Notes under the pieces: model-generated | What the model was told of the DNA's origin: nothing | What the model saw: the letters and a program-made list of their open reading frames with translations, nothing else | Databases searched by the model: none | Assembly: GCF_004119445.1 (NCBI RefSeq) | Contig: NZ_QICI01000073.1 | Location: 19,152 to 83,151 of the forward strand | DNA length: 64,000 nucleotides | Origin: Chryseobacterium sp. CH21 | GTDB taxonomy: Bacteria > Bacteroidota > Bacteroidia > Flavobacteriales > Weeksellaceae | Reading direction: 5' to 3' | Part shown: piece after piece, positions 15,116 to 25,145 of the stretch | Layout of the letters: every line of letters starts with the position of its first letter | Numbering within the stretch: the stretch's first letter is position 1 | Position numbers and translations under genes: made by a program

Positions 15116-15687
15116 TGAACGGTATGAAATTACTTTTAGCATCACAATCGCCAAGAAGAAAAGAACTACTTTCCAGCCTGGGTTTTGAATTTGAAGTGGT
15201 AAAAATAGACTGTGAGGAAATCATTCCGGACAATATTAAAATAGAGGAAGCCGCCGCTTATCTTTCTGATTTAAAAGCAGCTGCTTTTAGAAATCTGGAG
15301 GGTGATGAAGTTCTTTTAACCGCTGATACTGTAGTAGCTGTTGACGATCTCATCCTTGGAAAGCCTAAAGATGAAGTTGATGCATTCAACATGCTCAGAA
15401 GCCTTTCGGGAAGAACGCATCAGGTTTATACAGGGATAACAATTAAAACTGCAAATAAAATTTTTACAGAAACAGATGTAGCCGATGTCACCCTTGATGA
15501 GCTTTCAGATGCGGAAATAAGCTATTACATTCAAAATTATAAACCTTTCGATAAAGCGGGCAGCTATGGTATTCAGGAATGGTTGGGAATGGCAAAAATC
15601 ACTAATATGACAGGAAGTTTTTATACCATTATGGGACTTCCTACACATCTTGTTTACAAAATATTGAAAGAAATCTCTCTGATTTAA
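15115..15687 (+). CDS. maf: Maf-family nucleoside triphosphate pyrophosphatase
   Basis: A 190-residue Maf protein that hydrolyses non-canonical or uridine/thymidine triphosphates to monophosphates. Motifs are LLASQSPRRKELL, LTADTVVAVDDLILGKP, RSLSGRTHQVYTG and DKAGSYGIQEWLGMAKITNMTGSFYTIMGLP. The coupled start ATG overlaps the kdsC stop; an alternative ATG three codons on (15124) gives the family-typical MKLLLASQSP beginning and may be used instead. Last gene of the operon. Confidence 0.92.
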   Translation: MNGMKLLLASQSPRRKELLSSLGFEFEVVKIDCEEIIPDNIKIEEAAAYLSDLKAAAFRNLEGDEVLLTADTVVAVDDLILGKPKDEVDAFNMLRSLSGRTHQVYTGITIKTANKIFTETDVADVTLDELSDAEISYYIQNYKPFDKAGSYGIQEWLGMAKITNMTGSFYTIMGLPTHLVYKILKEISLI

Positions 15688-15836
15688 TCGATTCTTGAAG
15701 TTTGGAATGTCTGTTAAAGTAAAAATAAAATATTTCCACAAGAAATATAAATATTATTCATTATAAAATTTTATTATTTTTACAAAATCATCAAACAGCT
15801 GATAATAAATAGAAGATTAGCGAGTTATATTGAATA

Positions 15837-18424
15837 ATGAAAAAGAATATATTATTCCTTTTAGTGATATGCCTTGTTGCTTCCTGTGCTACTAAAACAA
15901 AAAAGCCGGAGCAGCGATCAAAACTGTTGAAAGGATTTTCCACATACTACAACACCCTTTTTAATGCAAAAGATGCATTGAACAGTGAGTTTACAACCAG
16001 AGATAAAGGGCATAAAGACAATTTTTATGCACCTTATATTCCCATTCTCACCTATGAAGACCAGCCTTTAGGTAGTGATCTTGGACAGTCTGAGGCTTTT
16101 GCCGAAAACTCTATGAGAATGGCTGAAGTAGCCAATAGACCTTCAGGAAGAGGCGATTCCGAAGCACCTAACAGGCCTGGAGGATCTTCAGGAAATGGAC
16201 CTGCCAGACCTGATGGAGAACAGGGCAAAGGAGCCACTACCCTTGAAATTGCGGAAGCAAAAGCTTTAAAAGCCATCAATAAATATTCTGTAACCAGAAA
16301 TGGAGAAGAAAAAAACAAGACCATTTTTGATGCTTACATGATCCTTGCCCAAGCCAGAATTTATCGTGGTAAATCGCTGGAAGCCCTGGATGCTCTTAAC
16401 TATGTTTTCACTCATATGAAAGATGATAAGAGGATTCCATTGGCAAGAATTTATCAGGGCCTTGCCTATGACAAGATCAAAGATTATCACAGAGCACATG
16501 AAACTTTTGCTAAACTGAAAGGAGAAGACATCAATAAAAGCTATGCAAAACTGCTAAGCATTTATTATGCTGAATCTTTGCTAGATGCCGGTAAAAAGGA
16601 AGAAGCAGCCAAAGAATTGGATGATGCTTTCGAACTGAACAGCAACAGAAAGCTTAAGAGCAGAATTGCTTACTTAAGAGGACAGGTTTTCGAAACCTTG
16701 GACAGAATGATAAAGCGAGAGAAAGCTATACAGCAGCTTATAAATATGCTAACGATTTCGAATTTGAAGTAAAGTCCCAGATTGCTATTGCCAAAACTTT
16801 TAATGGTAAAGGTGATTATGCGGGAGCAAAAAACTATCTGGAAGGCATCAGTAAAAAAGGAACTTACGGATCCAGAAAGAATGAATTTTACTATGCTTTA
16901 GGCTTAATGGCCAATAAGGCAGGGAAAAAAGATGAAGCACAACAGTTCTTCAGAAAATCCCTGTTTGAAAAAGTTTCTGACCCTCAGATTCGTGGATTGG
17001 CTTATTATGAAATCGGAAAAAGCTATCTGGAAAAAAATGATTACATCGGTGCAGGAAGTTATTATGATTCTGCACTTGCCGTAATGACTTATGAGCCTTC
17101 AAAAATCTTATTAAAAGACCAGTCAGAATACATCAAAAAGATATCCAAAAACTATTATCTTATCAAAAAGAATGATAGTATCCTTTCTTTGGCTAAGATG
17201 GATAATACACAGAAAACAGACTATTTTACGAAATATATTGCCAAATTAAAGATTAAAGAAGAGAAGGAAGAACAGGAAAGAAGACGTGCTGAAAGAAGCA
17301 AAGGATTTGATACCGGGGATTATAGTGCCAATTCTATTTTTGCCAATGGATCTGCTAATGCTTTTGAGGATTTTGGAGTAACTACAAAATCATTTTACTT
17401 CAGCAACACCGGGACAGTAAGTAAAGGGACTTCCACATTTAAGCAGGTATGGGGAGATCGTGCACTTGCCGACAACTGGCGATTTTCAAAGAAAATGTCT
17501 TCTATTGAGGATATGAAGAATGAAGCATTGGGAGTAACTTCTGCACCTAATCCAAGACGTTTTGAGCCTGCCTATTACATTGAACAGATCCCAACAGATC
17601 AGGGTAAATTATCCCAGTTAAAAAAGGACAGAGACACTGCTTCTTTAGGTTTGGGAATTATGTATCAGAACTATTTTACCAACACTCCCCTAGCTACGAA
17701 AACGCTATATGACCTTGTAGACGTAAAACCGGAAGAAAAGGTAATGCTTCAGGCATTGTATGAGATTTTTGCTATGAATTATGAGAAAAATCCTCAAGCT
17801 TCTGAAAGAGCAAAACAAATTCTACTAACAGATTATCCATATACTTCCTATGCTGAATTTGCAAGAAATCCTAAAAACAAAACTTTCGTAAAATCAACTG
17901 AAGAAGTTGAAAATGAATATAAAAAGGCCTATGCCCTGTTTGAATCCGAAAAATTTGCAGAAAGTAAAGATATCATAGATCAGACTATTCAGAAGTTTCC
18001 TAAAGATGCACTGGTTCCTAAATTATATTTATTAAATGCTTTTAACGCAGGAAAATCCAGTGGAAAAGAAGTTATGATTCTGCAGCTTGAACAGATTGCC
18101 CTGAATTATTCTAAAACGGCTGAAGGTGCAAGAGCTAAGGAAATGCTGAATTATCTTAAAAGTGATCTAAGCTTTCAGGCTACAGATACTAAAGGAAATC
18201 CTATGCCGCAACAGCCTGATGGCAGACCCACTCAGCCTAATAGCCCTAATGGAACAGGTATTCCACAAATGAATAACGGAAAAGTACAGAAACTGGAAAA
18301 TGTAGATCTGCAGCAACAGACAGGTACTACTCCACCACAAACGAATCCTTCTCTACAAATGCAAAAGGATAAAAAAACAAACGAAAACAAACCACCGTCT
18401 GGCCCGCCGCCAAGACCTCAATAA
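15837..18424 (+). pseudogene. sprE: SprE/PorW-like type IX secretion TPR lipoprotein, split by one-base frameshift
   Basis: Two frames (15837-16772 and up to 18424) together encode a lipoprotein of about 860 residues. The signal MKKNILFLLVICLVASC has its lipidated Cys at 17; FSTYYNTLFNAKDAL follows, then several tetratricopeptide repeats, a central NSIFANGSANAFEDFGVTTKSFYF segment and a Pro/Gln/Asn-rich tail. Size, lipobox and TPR content match SprE/PorW, needed for gliding and protein secretion through the type IX system. The frame breaks at 16706-16707; one extra A gives ETLDRNDKARESYTAAYKYAND without interruption across the gap. Homology call is from memory of the family; a generic TPR lipoprotein is the alternative. 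Confidence 0.75.
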
Positions 18425-18429
18425 AATAA

Positions 18430-18456
18430 AAAAGCGAAGATTTATTCTTCGCTTTT
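18430..18456. terminator. Bidirectional terminator between the sprE-like gene and tsaB
   Basis: Arms AAAAGCGAAGA and TCTTCGCTTTT around a short loop, with T- and A-rich flanks. It overlaps the last codons of tsaB. Confidence 0.8.
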
Positions 18457-19122
18457 CTTTTTCTTTACGCCGTGGAAATCTTTGAGATAAAAAGGCTCAA
18501 AATAAGCCATATCTTCAAATTCCTTATTTTCTATTTTTTTCAGGGTCTTCCTGATAAGGTATTGGGAAGTTGGATAAACATTCTCATTAAAAACGGCATC
18601 AGGAAGGTTCAGTATCTCTTTTGCTTTCTTAGCCCCATCGCCTACAAACAATATTTTTTTATCTCTGAATTCTTCAAAAGAAGTTTCATCTAAAATCTTA
18701 GCCTCTGTCTGTGACAATTCTTTTCCCGTATGACCGTCGTAAACGGCCGTATACACCTCCATTCTCCTCGCATCAACCAAAGGCACTACAAAGTCATAGT
18801 TATTGCCTAAAAAGGGCTCTATCATGCTTTCAAGAGAATTTACTGCAACTAAAGGAACTTTGAGTCCGTAGCAAAATCCTTTTGCGGAGGCTGCACCAAT
18901 TCTTAAACCCGTATAAGATCCGGGGCCTTTTCCTAAAGAAACGGCTTCGATATCTTTAAGTGAGATTCCAGCTCCTTCCAAAGCCCATTCTACATAGGTA
19001 TGAAGGCTTTCAGACTGTTTATAGTTTTCAGAAACTTCTTCACATAAGCACAATAGTTTTTCATTGTCTGATACGGCTACCGAACAGTTTTTAGAAGAGG
19101 TTTCCAGATATAGAATTTTCAT
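18442..19122 (-). CDS. tsaB: tRNA N6-threonylcarbamoyladenosine biosynthesis protein TsaB
   Basis: A 226-residue ASKHA-fold protein. The N-terminus ILYLETSSKNCSVAVSDNEKLL and the segment VSLGKGPGSYTGLRIGAASAKGFCYGLKVPLVAVNSLESM are characteristic of TsaB. It pairs with TsaD and TsaE to transfer the threonylcarbamoyl group to A37 of tRNAs reading ANN codons. It lacks the metal-binding residues of TsaD and is the non-catalytic partner. Transcribed alone, convergent with the sprE-like gene. Confidence 0.95.
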   Translation of the reverse strand: MKILYLETSSKNCSVAVSDNEKLLCLCEEVSENYKQSESLHTYVEWALEGAGISLKDIEAVSLGKGPGSYTGLRIGAASAKGFCYGLKVPLVAVNSLESMIEPFLGNNYDFVVPLVDARRMEVYTAVYDGHTGKELSQTEAKILDETSFEEFRDKKILFVGDGAKKAKEILNLPDAVFNENVYPTSQYLIRKTLKKIENKEFEDMAYFEPFYLKDFHGVKKKKSEE

Positions 19123-19204
19123 TTTTTTGTTTTAAGCTAAACTGCAATATTGCAAAAAACAATCTTGCTTTTAATATTCTGCAAATTTAATCCATTATTT
19201 TGGA

Positions 19205-19954
19205 CTATTTTCTATAAATCGTTCTTGGATCTGCCTGTGCACTGGGATAGATGGTCATATCTGAAATCGTAACGTGTTTCGGGGCATTTACGCAATAAGC
19301 AATGGCATCTGCAATATCTTCTGCTTTTAAAGGTTCATAACCTGCATATACCGTTGAAGCCCTCTCACTGTCACCTTTGAATCTTATCAATGAGAAATCT
19401 GTTTCTACAGCTCCCGGCTGAATATTGGTTACTTTGATACCAAACTCAGTAAGTTCCAGTCTCATCCCTTCCGAAATAACGTCTACTGCTTTTTTCGTTG
19501 CACAGTACACTACTCCATTGGTGTAAGTTTGCCTGGCTGCTACAGAACTGATATTTACAATATGACCTAAATTTTTAGTTTTCATAATGGGGATTATCAT
19601 TTTGGAAACATAAAGTAAGCCCTTTACATTTCCGTCAATCATGGAATCCCAGTCATCCGTCTTACCAGCTGAAAGTGGATCTAATCCGTGAGCATTCCCG
19701 GCATTATTGATCAGAACATCAATCTCTTTCCAGTTTTCAGGAAGCGAATTGATGGCGGTTTCCACTTCTTCAAGATTGCTAACATCAAACTTCAAACTAA
19801 ATATTTCGGTATATTGAGATAGCTCAGATTTTACAGCTTCCAGCACCTCGCTCCTTCTTCCGCAGATAATGATTCTGTTTCCTTGTTTTGCAAGAAGCTC
19901 TGCAGTAGATTTACCTATTCCGGAAGTAGCTCCGGTAATTAATATTGTCTTCAT
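19205..19954 (-). CDS. Short-chain dehydrogenase/reductase, YdfG-like
   Basis: A 249-residue classical SDR. The cofactor motif is TGATSGIGKSTAE (residues 7-19), with NNAG in the strand-4 motif, the catalytic Ser in NISSVAARQTY, and the YxxxK pair in VYCATKKAVD. The Arg pair in CGRRSE after strand 2 suggests NADPH use. Overall spacing resembles YdfG-type 3-hydroxy acid dehydrogenases, but substrate is not determined by the sequence. The stop is separated from yraN by 11 nt downstream on the same strand, so yraN is probably co-transcribed upstream of it. Confidence 0.88.
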   Translation of the reverse strand: MKTILITGATSGIGKSTAELLAKQGNRIIICGRRSEVLEAVKSELSQYTEIFSLKFDVSNLEEVETAINSLPENWKEIDVLINNAGNAHGLDPLSAGKTDDWDSMIDGNVKGLLYVSKMIIPIMKTKNLGHIVNISSVAARQTYTNGVVYCATKKAVDVISEGMRLELTEFGIKVTNIQPGAVETDFSLIRFKGDSERASTVYAGYEPLKAEDIADAIAYCVNAPKHVTISDMTIYPSAQADPRTIYRK

Positions 19955-19965
19955 AATATGATTTA

Positions 19966-20337
19966 TTAATTGGCATCAAAGGCCTGAAAAGCATCTTTGA
20001 TATGGTCAATAATTAAGTTTTTATTTTCATCGGGAAGAACGGAAATGATATCAAATCTGACTTCGTTATCTTTATTACATTCTTCCAGATAATGATTGGC
20101 TGCAGAAACAATAGATTTTATTTTAGTTTTGGTTACCGCTTCCTGTGGCAGCATAAACGCATCAGTAGATCTCGCCTTCACTTCGAGAACAATAATCAGA
20201 TTGTCTTTTTCAGCAATGATATCAATCTCAGCTTTCTGAAAACGGAAGTTTCTGACCAGGATTTTATAGCCATTTTTCTGAAGATATTCAGTGGCTATAT
20301 TTTCTGCTATTTTTCCAAAATCGTTATGGTGAGCCAT
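19966..20337 (-). CDS. YraN/UPF0102 family endonuclease-like protein
   Basis: A 123-residue protein with the restriction-endonuclease-like core: GKIAENIATEYLQKNGYKILVRNFRFQKAEIDIIAEKDNLIIVLEVKARS. The E-I-D and E-V-K residues form the PD-(D/E)xK-type nuclease signature. The family (UPF0102) is widespread, and its physiological role is poorly defined; DNA processing or repair is assumed. It precedes the SDR gene by 11 nt. Confidence 0.9.
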   Translation of the reverse strand: MAHHNDFGKIAENIATEYLQKNGYKILVRNFRFQKAEIDIIAEKDNLIIVLEVKARSTDAFMLPQEAVTKTKIKSIVSAANHYLEECNKDNEVRFDIISVLPDENKNLIIDHIKDAFQAFDAN

Positions 20338-20380
20338 ATTGTTATGTTTAAGAGTTTGGAGATAGGAGAGTGATGCTATT

Positions 20381-21310
20381 TTAAAAATCGATCTTTACTT
20401 TAGCACCTACCTTCATTGTAACGTCTGCACCGATTAAAAGGGGTCTGTTGTCTTTAATATGTCCATTCGGAAAGGCGAATGCGACAGGGAATTCATATTT
20501 TGAAATTCTGTCTGAGATCAGTTTGTAGGCAAATTTATCAAAGCTTTCTTCGTAACTTTTATTTTCCTTTTCATCTCCCATATTGGTCATTCCACCCACG
20601 ATCAATCCTTTAATTTTATTGAATACCCCTGCCAGTTCCAGACTCATGATCATACGGTCCAGTGCATAGAAGTTTTCTCCGATATCTTCGATAAACAAAA
20701 TTTTATCTTTAAAGTCGAAAGAATATTTGGTTCCTAAAAGGGCATAAATAAGGGCTAAATTACCTCCAACCAATTCTCCTTCAATATTCCCTTCTTTATT
20801 GAATTGGTGAGATTCCAGAGTATATTTTGGTTTTTTACCTTTCAGAATATCAAAAATCAGATCATAGCTATCATCTGTAACCCCAAAACTGGATGTTTTG
20901 ATCGTCTGTCCATGAATGGAAATAAATCCTTTCTTCAACAGGTAAGTTTGGATGACTGTATTATCGGAATAGCCAATGTACCATTTCGGGTTTTCTGTAA
21001 AGTTTTTCAATTTCAGATGCTGAATCAGGTGCTGGCATCCGTAACCTCCTCTGGAAGCCCATACAGCCCTGATATCTTTATCATTTAAAGCCCAGTTGAT
21101 ATCTTTTATTCTTTCCTTTTCTGTTCCGGCGTAGTTATATCCGTTTGAAAATTTGGTATAAAGGTGCTCTCCGAGAATGGGTTCAAAACCTTTATTTTTA
21201 ATCATTTCTATTCCCTTTTCCAGTTGAGAGGCATCTACCGCTCCTGCAGGGGAAATAACAGCTATTTTGTCTCCTTTTTTAAGAGACTTCGGAAAGATCA
21301 TTTTTTTCAT
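20381..21310 (-). CDS. LD-carboxypeptidase (peptidase family S66, LdcA/MccF-like)
   Basis: A 309-residue S66 serine peptidase. The nucleophile is Ser115 in WYIGYSDNT; the Glu and His partners lie in LFIEDIGENFYALDRM and FPNGHIKDNRPLLIG. ASRGGYGCQHL is another conserved block. LdcA cleaves the terminal D-alanine from muropeptide tetrapeptides during wall recycling, while MccF degrades microcin C-like compounds. No signal peptide, so cytosolic. The ATG overlaps the LysE-family stop as ATGA, linking it to an exporter. Confidence 0.9.
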   Translation of the reverse strand: MKKMIFPKSLKKGDKIAVISPAGAVDASQLEKGIEMIKNKGFEPILGEHLYTKFSNGYNYAGTEKERIKDINWALNDKDIRAVWASRGGYGCQHLIQHLKLKNFTENPKWYIGYSDNTVIQTYLLKKGFISIHGQTIKTSSFGVTDDSYDLIFDILKGKKPKYTLESHQFNKEGNIEGELVGGNLALIYALLGTKYSFDFKDKILFIEDIGENFYALDRMIMSLELAGVFNKIKGLIVGGMTNMGDEKENKSYEESFDKFAYKLISDRISKYEFPVAFAFPNGHIKDNRPLLIGADVTMKVGAKVKIDF

Positions 21311-21993
21311 TTTGTTTTTTGATATTTTACTTCTTTTTTCTCTGCTTCTTCCAGTTGTTTTTCAAATTGATTGAACTTTTTGAAACTCTGCAGGAAGATG
21401 AAGAAACTGAAGACAATAAGAATACAGCCAACAACTCTTCTGATCTGGTTGGCTAGTTTTTGTGTTAATTTATCGTGAAACTGCTTGGCAAGAAATATCT
21501 TGGCAAGATCTATTGAAAGGTAAGTGGCTAGTACTATGCCTATGTATAAAATAAAGCTGCTGGTGTCCGGATATTGATTCCTTACGGAAATTACCGTTAC
21601 CAGCCAGAAAAGGATGACTCCTACATTCAAAAGGTTAAAGAAAAAGCCATTGAAAAATGTTTTGATATAATTCTGGCCAATAATTCTTTCTTCGCCAGGC
21701 AAATGCATCTTTGTTTTGGTAACCAGCATTACAATTCCGTAGATAAAAATAAGTATAGAAGTGATTCTATAAAACCCGGGATGTTTATCTATTAAACTTA
21801 CAATATCTGTACTGGCATAATAGGCTGCCACAATACATAATAAATCTGCAGTAATCACTCCAAGATCTAATGAAAGCGCATGCTTCGGGCCTCTGGAAAA
21901 GCTGGTTTCAATTAAAAGGAAAAATATAGGTCCTATAAAAACCAGGCTCAGCATAAATCCTAATATGATGGCAGATAGTACAAGTTCTAGCAT
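21307..21993 (-). CDS. LysE/RhtB-family amino-acid exporter-like membrane protein
   Basis: A 228-residue membrane protein with about six hydrophobic helices, beginning ELVLSAIILGFMLSLVFIGPIFFLLIETSFSRGPKHALSLDLGVI, where the GP...F..L...S...G motif is that of LysE translocators. The C-terminus is charged (FEKQLEEAEKKEVKYQK). Family members export amino acids or derivatives. It is co-transcribed and overlaps with the LD-carboxypeptidase gene, so the pair may handle peptidoglycan-derived amino acids, which is inference. Confidence 0.85.
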   Translation of the reverse strand: MLELVLSAIILGFMLSLVFIGPIFFLLIETSFSRGPKHALSLDLGVITADLLCIVAAYYASTDIVSLIDKHPGFYRITSILIFIYGIVMLVTKTKMHLPGEERIIGQNYIKTFFNGFFFNLLNVGVILFWLVTVISVRNQYPDTSSFILYIGIVLATYLSIDLAKIFLAKQFHDKLTQKLANQIRRVVGCILIVFSFFIFLQSFKKFNQFEKQLEEAEKKEVKYQKTK

Positions 21994-22170
21994 TAAGTGG
22001 GGTTTAAAAATGAATAAAATTCATTTCGTTTTATACAAAGTTATACTTTATGATTTAATTATTCAATAAAGTTGTGATATATCAAGTGGATTTTAAGGAG
22101 AGTTTAATGTAAAATTTTTAAAGAAAATAGGATAGGAGAGTGTATTCAAAAGTTTTTGCATTAAAAAACA

Positions 22171-22202
22171 AAAGGCCGAATGTTATTAAACAATCAGCCT
22201 TT
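22171..22202 (-). terminator. Probable terminator after rnr
   Basis: Arms AAAGGC and GCCTTT, extended imperfectly, lie 18 nt past the rnr stop codon; on the minus strand the hairpin is followed by TGTTTTTTAA. Confidence 0.5.
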
Positions 22203-22219
22203 CTATAATTTTGTCTTAT

Positions 22220-24373
22220 TTATTCTACAATCTTGAAATCAAGCTGTTTCTGAATAAGATTTGCTTTTACCACTTTGATCTGAACTTCATCTCCCAACTG
22301 GTATTTGTTTCCGTGTCTTATTCCGTATACGGCGTGACTTTTTGCATCATACATATATGAATCGTCTACGAGATCTCTAAGCTTGATCAGACCTTCAGCT
22401 CCGTTTTCAGGGATTTCTACCCAGAAACCAAATTCTGCAACTCCGGAAATCACACCTTTGAAAGTTTCCCCTAGGTGTTTTTCCATGAATTTCACCTGCA
22501 TAAATTTGATGGAGTCTCTTTCCGCATCTGCTGCCAGTCTTTCCATGGCGCTGCAGTGTTTTGCTTTGTCCTCAAGTTCTCCTCTGTTTGGAGATTTTCC
22601 TCCGTCCAGATAATGCTGAAGAAGACGATGCGCCAATAAATCCGGATAACGACGGATAGGAGAGGTAAAGTGGCTGTAATATTCGAAACCAAGACCGTAG
22701 TGGCCAATCGGTTCTGTAGAATATACGGCTTTACTCATACTTCGCATCGCAAGGGTTTCAATCATATTTTCTTCGCCTTTTCCTTTTACATCGTGAAGAA
22801 GTTTATTCAAAGATTCAGCCACCTTTTTGGTATTGGCAAGATTCATTTTATATCCGAAAGTAGCCACAAAATCTCTCAAAGATTCCAATTTTGCAGGATC
22901 CGGATCATCGTGAACCCTGTAAATAAATGTATTGTTGGTGATCTCATCTTTTCTTGAAAGGGATACAAATTCTGATACTTTTTTATTGGCTAAAAGCATG
23001 AATTCTTCGATCAGGTGATTGGAGTCTTTGCTTATTTTAAAGTAAACACCAATCGGCTCATTATTTTCATCCAGGTTGAATCTTACTTCACTTCTGTCAA
23101 AAGTAATCGCACCTTTTCTGATACGTTCATGACGTAAAATTTTAGCTAACTTATCAAGTGTATTGATTTCTTCCGCAAGATCTCCCTGCCCGGATTCAAT
23201 ACGTTCCTGAGCTTCCTCATAGGTAAATCTTCTGTCTGAATGGATAACCGTTCTTCCAAACCACTGCTTCTGAATTTCTGCATTATCATTCAGTTCAAAA
23301 ACAGCAGAAAAAGTATATTTATCTTCATTCGGACGAAGAGAACAAACATCATTACTCAAAACTTCAGGAAGCATCGGTACCACCCTGTCTACAAGATATA
23401 CCGAAGTAGCTCTCTTATATGCTTCATCATCCAAGATTGTTCCCGGAACTACATAATGAGATACATCTGCAATATGAACCCCGATTTCCCAGTTTCCATT
23501 TTCCAGTTTTCTTATGGATAAAGCATCATCGAAATCTTTTGCATCCTTCGGGTCAATCGTAAATGTACAGATGTTACGCATATCCCAACGCTTTGTAACC
23601 TCTTCATCCGTAATACTTCTGTCTATTTTATCTGCATCAGCTTCTACTTCTGATGGAAATTCATAAGGCAGACCATATTCCGCAAGGATAGAGTGGATTT
23701 CCGTTTCATGTTCTCCTGGTGCACCCAATACCTGAATGATTTCTCCTTCCGGATTTTTATCTCCCGGTTTCCATTCTGTCATTTTTACAATGACCTTATC
23801 TCCATCTTCCGCTGTACTGAATTTTCCTTTCGGAATAAAGATATCTGTGTTGATTGATTTTTTATCACAAACCACAAACCCAAATTCCTTATGAGTAACC
23901 TTCTGAAAGGTTCCTACAAATTCAGTTCTGCTACGTTCTAAAACCTCCAGAACAGAGCCTTCTAATTTCTTTCCTTTATAATGATAAGTTATAATAAGAA
24001 CCTTATCTCCTTGCAGGGCATCCTTCACATTTTTGGCGTGAACGAAGACATCATCTTCCAATCCTTCCACTTTAACGTAAGCATTTCCGCTTTGGTTGAA
24101 ATCAATAATTCCGGTAAGCGTTCCTGCAATTTTCAGGTTCACGATATATTTTCCTTTTTCTACTTCTTTGATCTTTTCAGATCCCTGAAGTTTGTGCAAT
24201 GCCTGGATCACAAGTTCCCTTTGTCTTGGATTTTTGTAATCTATTCCGTCAGCGATCTGCTTATAATTATAAATTTTAGATGAATTTGCATTCATAAAAC
24301 GGAGGATCAATCTTCCGATCTCCATCATTTTTAAATCATTTTTATGACTTATATATTTTCTTTTTTTTGGCAT
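22220..24373 (-). CDS. rnr: Ribonuclease R (3'-5' exoribonuclease)
   Basis: A 717-residue RNase II/R family enzyme. Order is an N-terminal helix-turn-helix-like part (GRLILRFMNANSSKIYNYKQIADGI), two cold-shock domains (including GVVCDKKSINTDIFIPKGK), the catalytic RNB domain with FTIDPKDAKDFDDALS and NEDKYTFSAVFEL, and a C-terminal S1 domain (FKGVISGVAEFGFWVEIPENGAEGLIKL). It degrades structured RNA processively. It is preceded by a 337-nt spacer and is monocistronic. Confidence 0.97.
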   Translation of the reverse strand: MPKKRKYISHKNDLKMMEIGRLILRFMNANSSKIYNYKQIADGIDYKNPRQRELVIQALHKLQGSEKIKEVEKGKYIVNLKIAGTLTGIIDFNQSGNAYVKVEGLEDDVFVHAKNVKDALQGDKVLIITYHYKGKKLEGSVLEVLERSRTEFVGTFQKVTHKEFGFVVCDKKSINTDIFIPKGKFSTAEDGDKVIVKMTEWKPGDKNPEGEIIQVLGAPGEHETEIHSILAEYGLPYEFPSEVEADADKIDRSITDEEVTKRWDMRNICTFTIDPKDAKDFDDALSIRKLENGNWEIGVHIADVSHYVVPGTILDDEAYKRATSVYLVDRVVPMLPEVLSNDVCSLRPNEDKYTFSAVFELNDNAEIQKQWFGRTVIHSDRRFTYEEAQERIESGQGDLAEEINTLDKLAKILRHERIRKGAITFDRSEVRFNLDENNEPIGVYFKISKDSNHLIEEFMLLANKKVSEFVSLSRKDEITNNTFIYRVHDDPDPAKLESLRDFVATFGYKMNLANTKKVAESLNKLLHDVKGKGEENMIETLAMRSMSKAVYSTEPIGHYGLGFEYYSHFTSPIRRYPDLLAHRLLQHYLDGGKSPNRGELEDKAKHCSAMERLAADAERDSIKFMQVKFMEKHLGETFKGVISGVAEFGFWVEIPENGAEGLIKLRDLVDDSYMYDAKSHAVYGIRHGNKYQLGDEVQIKVVKANLIQKQLDFKIVE

Positions 24374-24672
24374 GTTAATTTTCTTTTTAATTAATTTGGT
24401 CTTATTTCAAATAAAACCTTTTTCTAAATCTTTCCCCATTCATTCCTTTATATAGGTTATTCAATTTCATCATTAGATTCTTTCCGTACATCATCAGAAA
24501 TTATCTTTCAGTTTACTTAGAACGGGAGCTTTAGTTTTGTATAAATTTAATACAATTCTCGAGAAGAAAAGAGAAAAACCTTCTATTAAATATATTTCAA
24601 ATATAAGAAAGGCTTTAGAGAATAATAGAGTGTAATTTCTATTGGACACTGCAAATGTACGAATAAAAAATA
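24374..24672. other. Spacer between rnr and rpiB, no gene seen
   Basis: AT-rich leader region of rnr. No open reading frame of coding character, tRNA or strong palindrome was seen apart from the rpiB terminator next to it. It should hold the rnr promoter, but no convincing TAnnTTTG box with -33 partner stands out. Confidence 0.5.
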
Positions 24673-24706
24673 AATAAGGCTTGTAATATGATTTACAAGC
24701 CTTATT
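24673..24706 (-). terminator. Intrinsic terminator of rpiB
   Basis: A 14-bp perfect stem, AATAAGGCTTGTAA with TTACAAGCCTTATT, around a 6-base loop, 5 nt beyond the rpiB stop; T-rich on the minus strand. Confidence 0.85.
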
Positions 24707-24710
24707 ATAT

Positions 24711-25145
24711 TTAGCAAACTACAATTTTATCAACCCTGTTCTGGTGTCTTCCACCTTCAAAGTCTGTTGAAAGAAATTTATCTACAATTTCAATCGCCAG
24801 TTCTTTTGATATAAATCTTGCCGGCATTGAAATCATATTGGCATCATTATGCTGTCTTGCCAGGGTTGCAATCTCCGGCATCCAGCATAAAGCACATCTT
24901 ATTTTCTGGTGTTTGTTCGCAGTGATCTGAACCCCGTTTCCGCTTCCGCAGATCAGAATTCCCAGCTCATTTTCTCCGTTTTCCACAGAGGTTGCAGCAG
25001 GGTGTACAAAGTCCGGATAATCCACACTGTTTGTGGAAAACGTGCCAAAATCCTGAACTTCAAAACGTTCTGAAAGGTAGTTCTTAACAATCTCCTTATA
25101 TTCATAGCCTGCATGGTCCGCTGCGATAGCAATTTTTCTTTTCAT
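24711..25145 (-). CDS. rpiB: Ribose-5-phosphate isomerase B
   Basis: A 144-residue RpiB/LacAB family enzyme that interconverts ribose-5-phosphate and ribulose-5-phosphate. Conserved parts are AIAADHAGYEYKE at the N-terminus, DFGTFSTNSVDYPDF, and ILICGSGNGVQITANKHQKIRCALCW with the catalytic Cys. The C-terminal GGRHQNRVDKI is also typical. Divergent from pgk across a 640-nt spacer with origin-like features. Confidence 0.95.
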   Translation of the reverse strand: MKRKIAIAADHAGYEYKEIVKNYLSERFEVQDFGTFSTNSVDYPDFVHPAATSVENGENELGILICGSGNGVQITANKHQKIRCALCWMPEIATLARQHNDANMISMPARFISKELAIEIVDKFLSTDFEGGRHQNRVDKIVVC

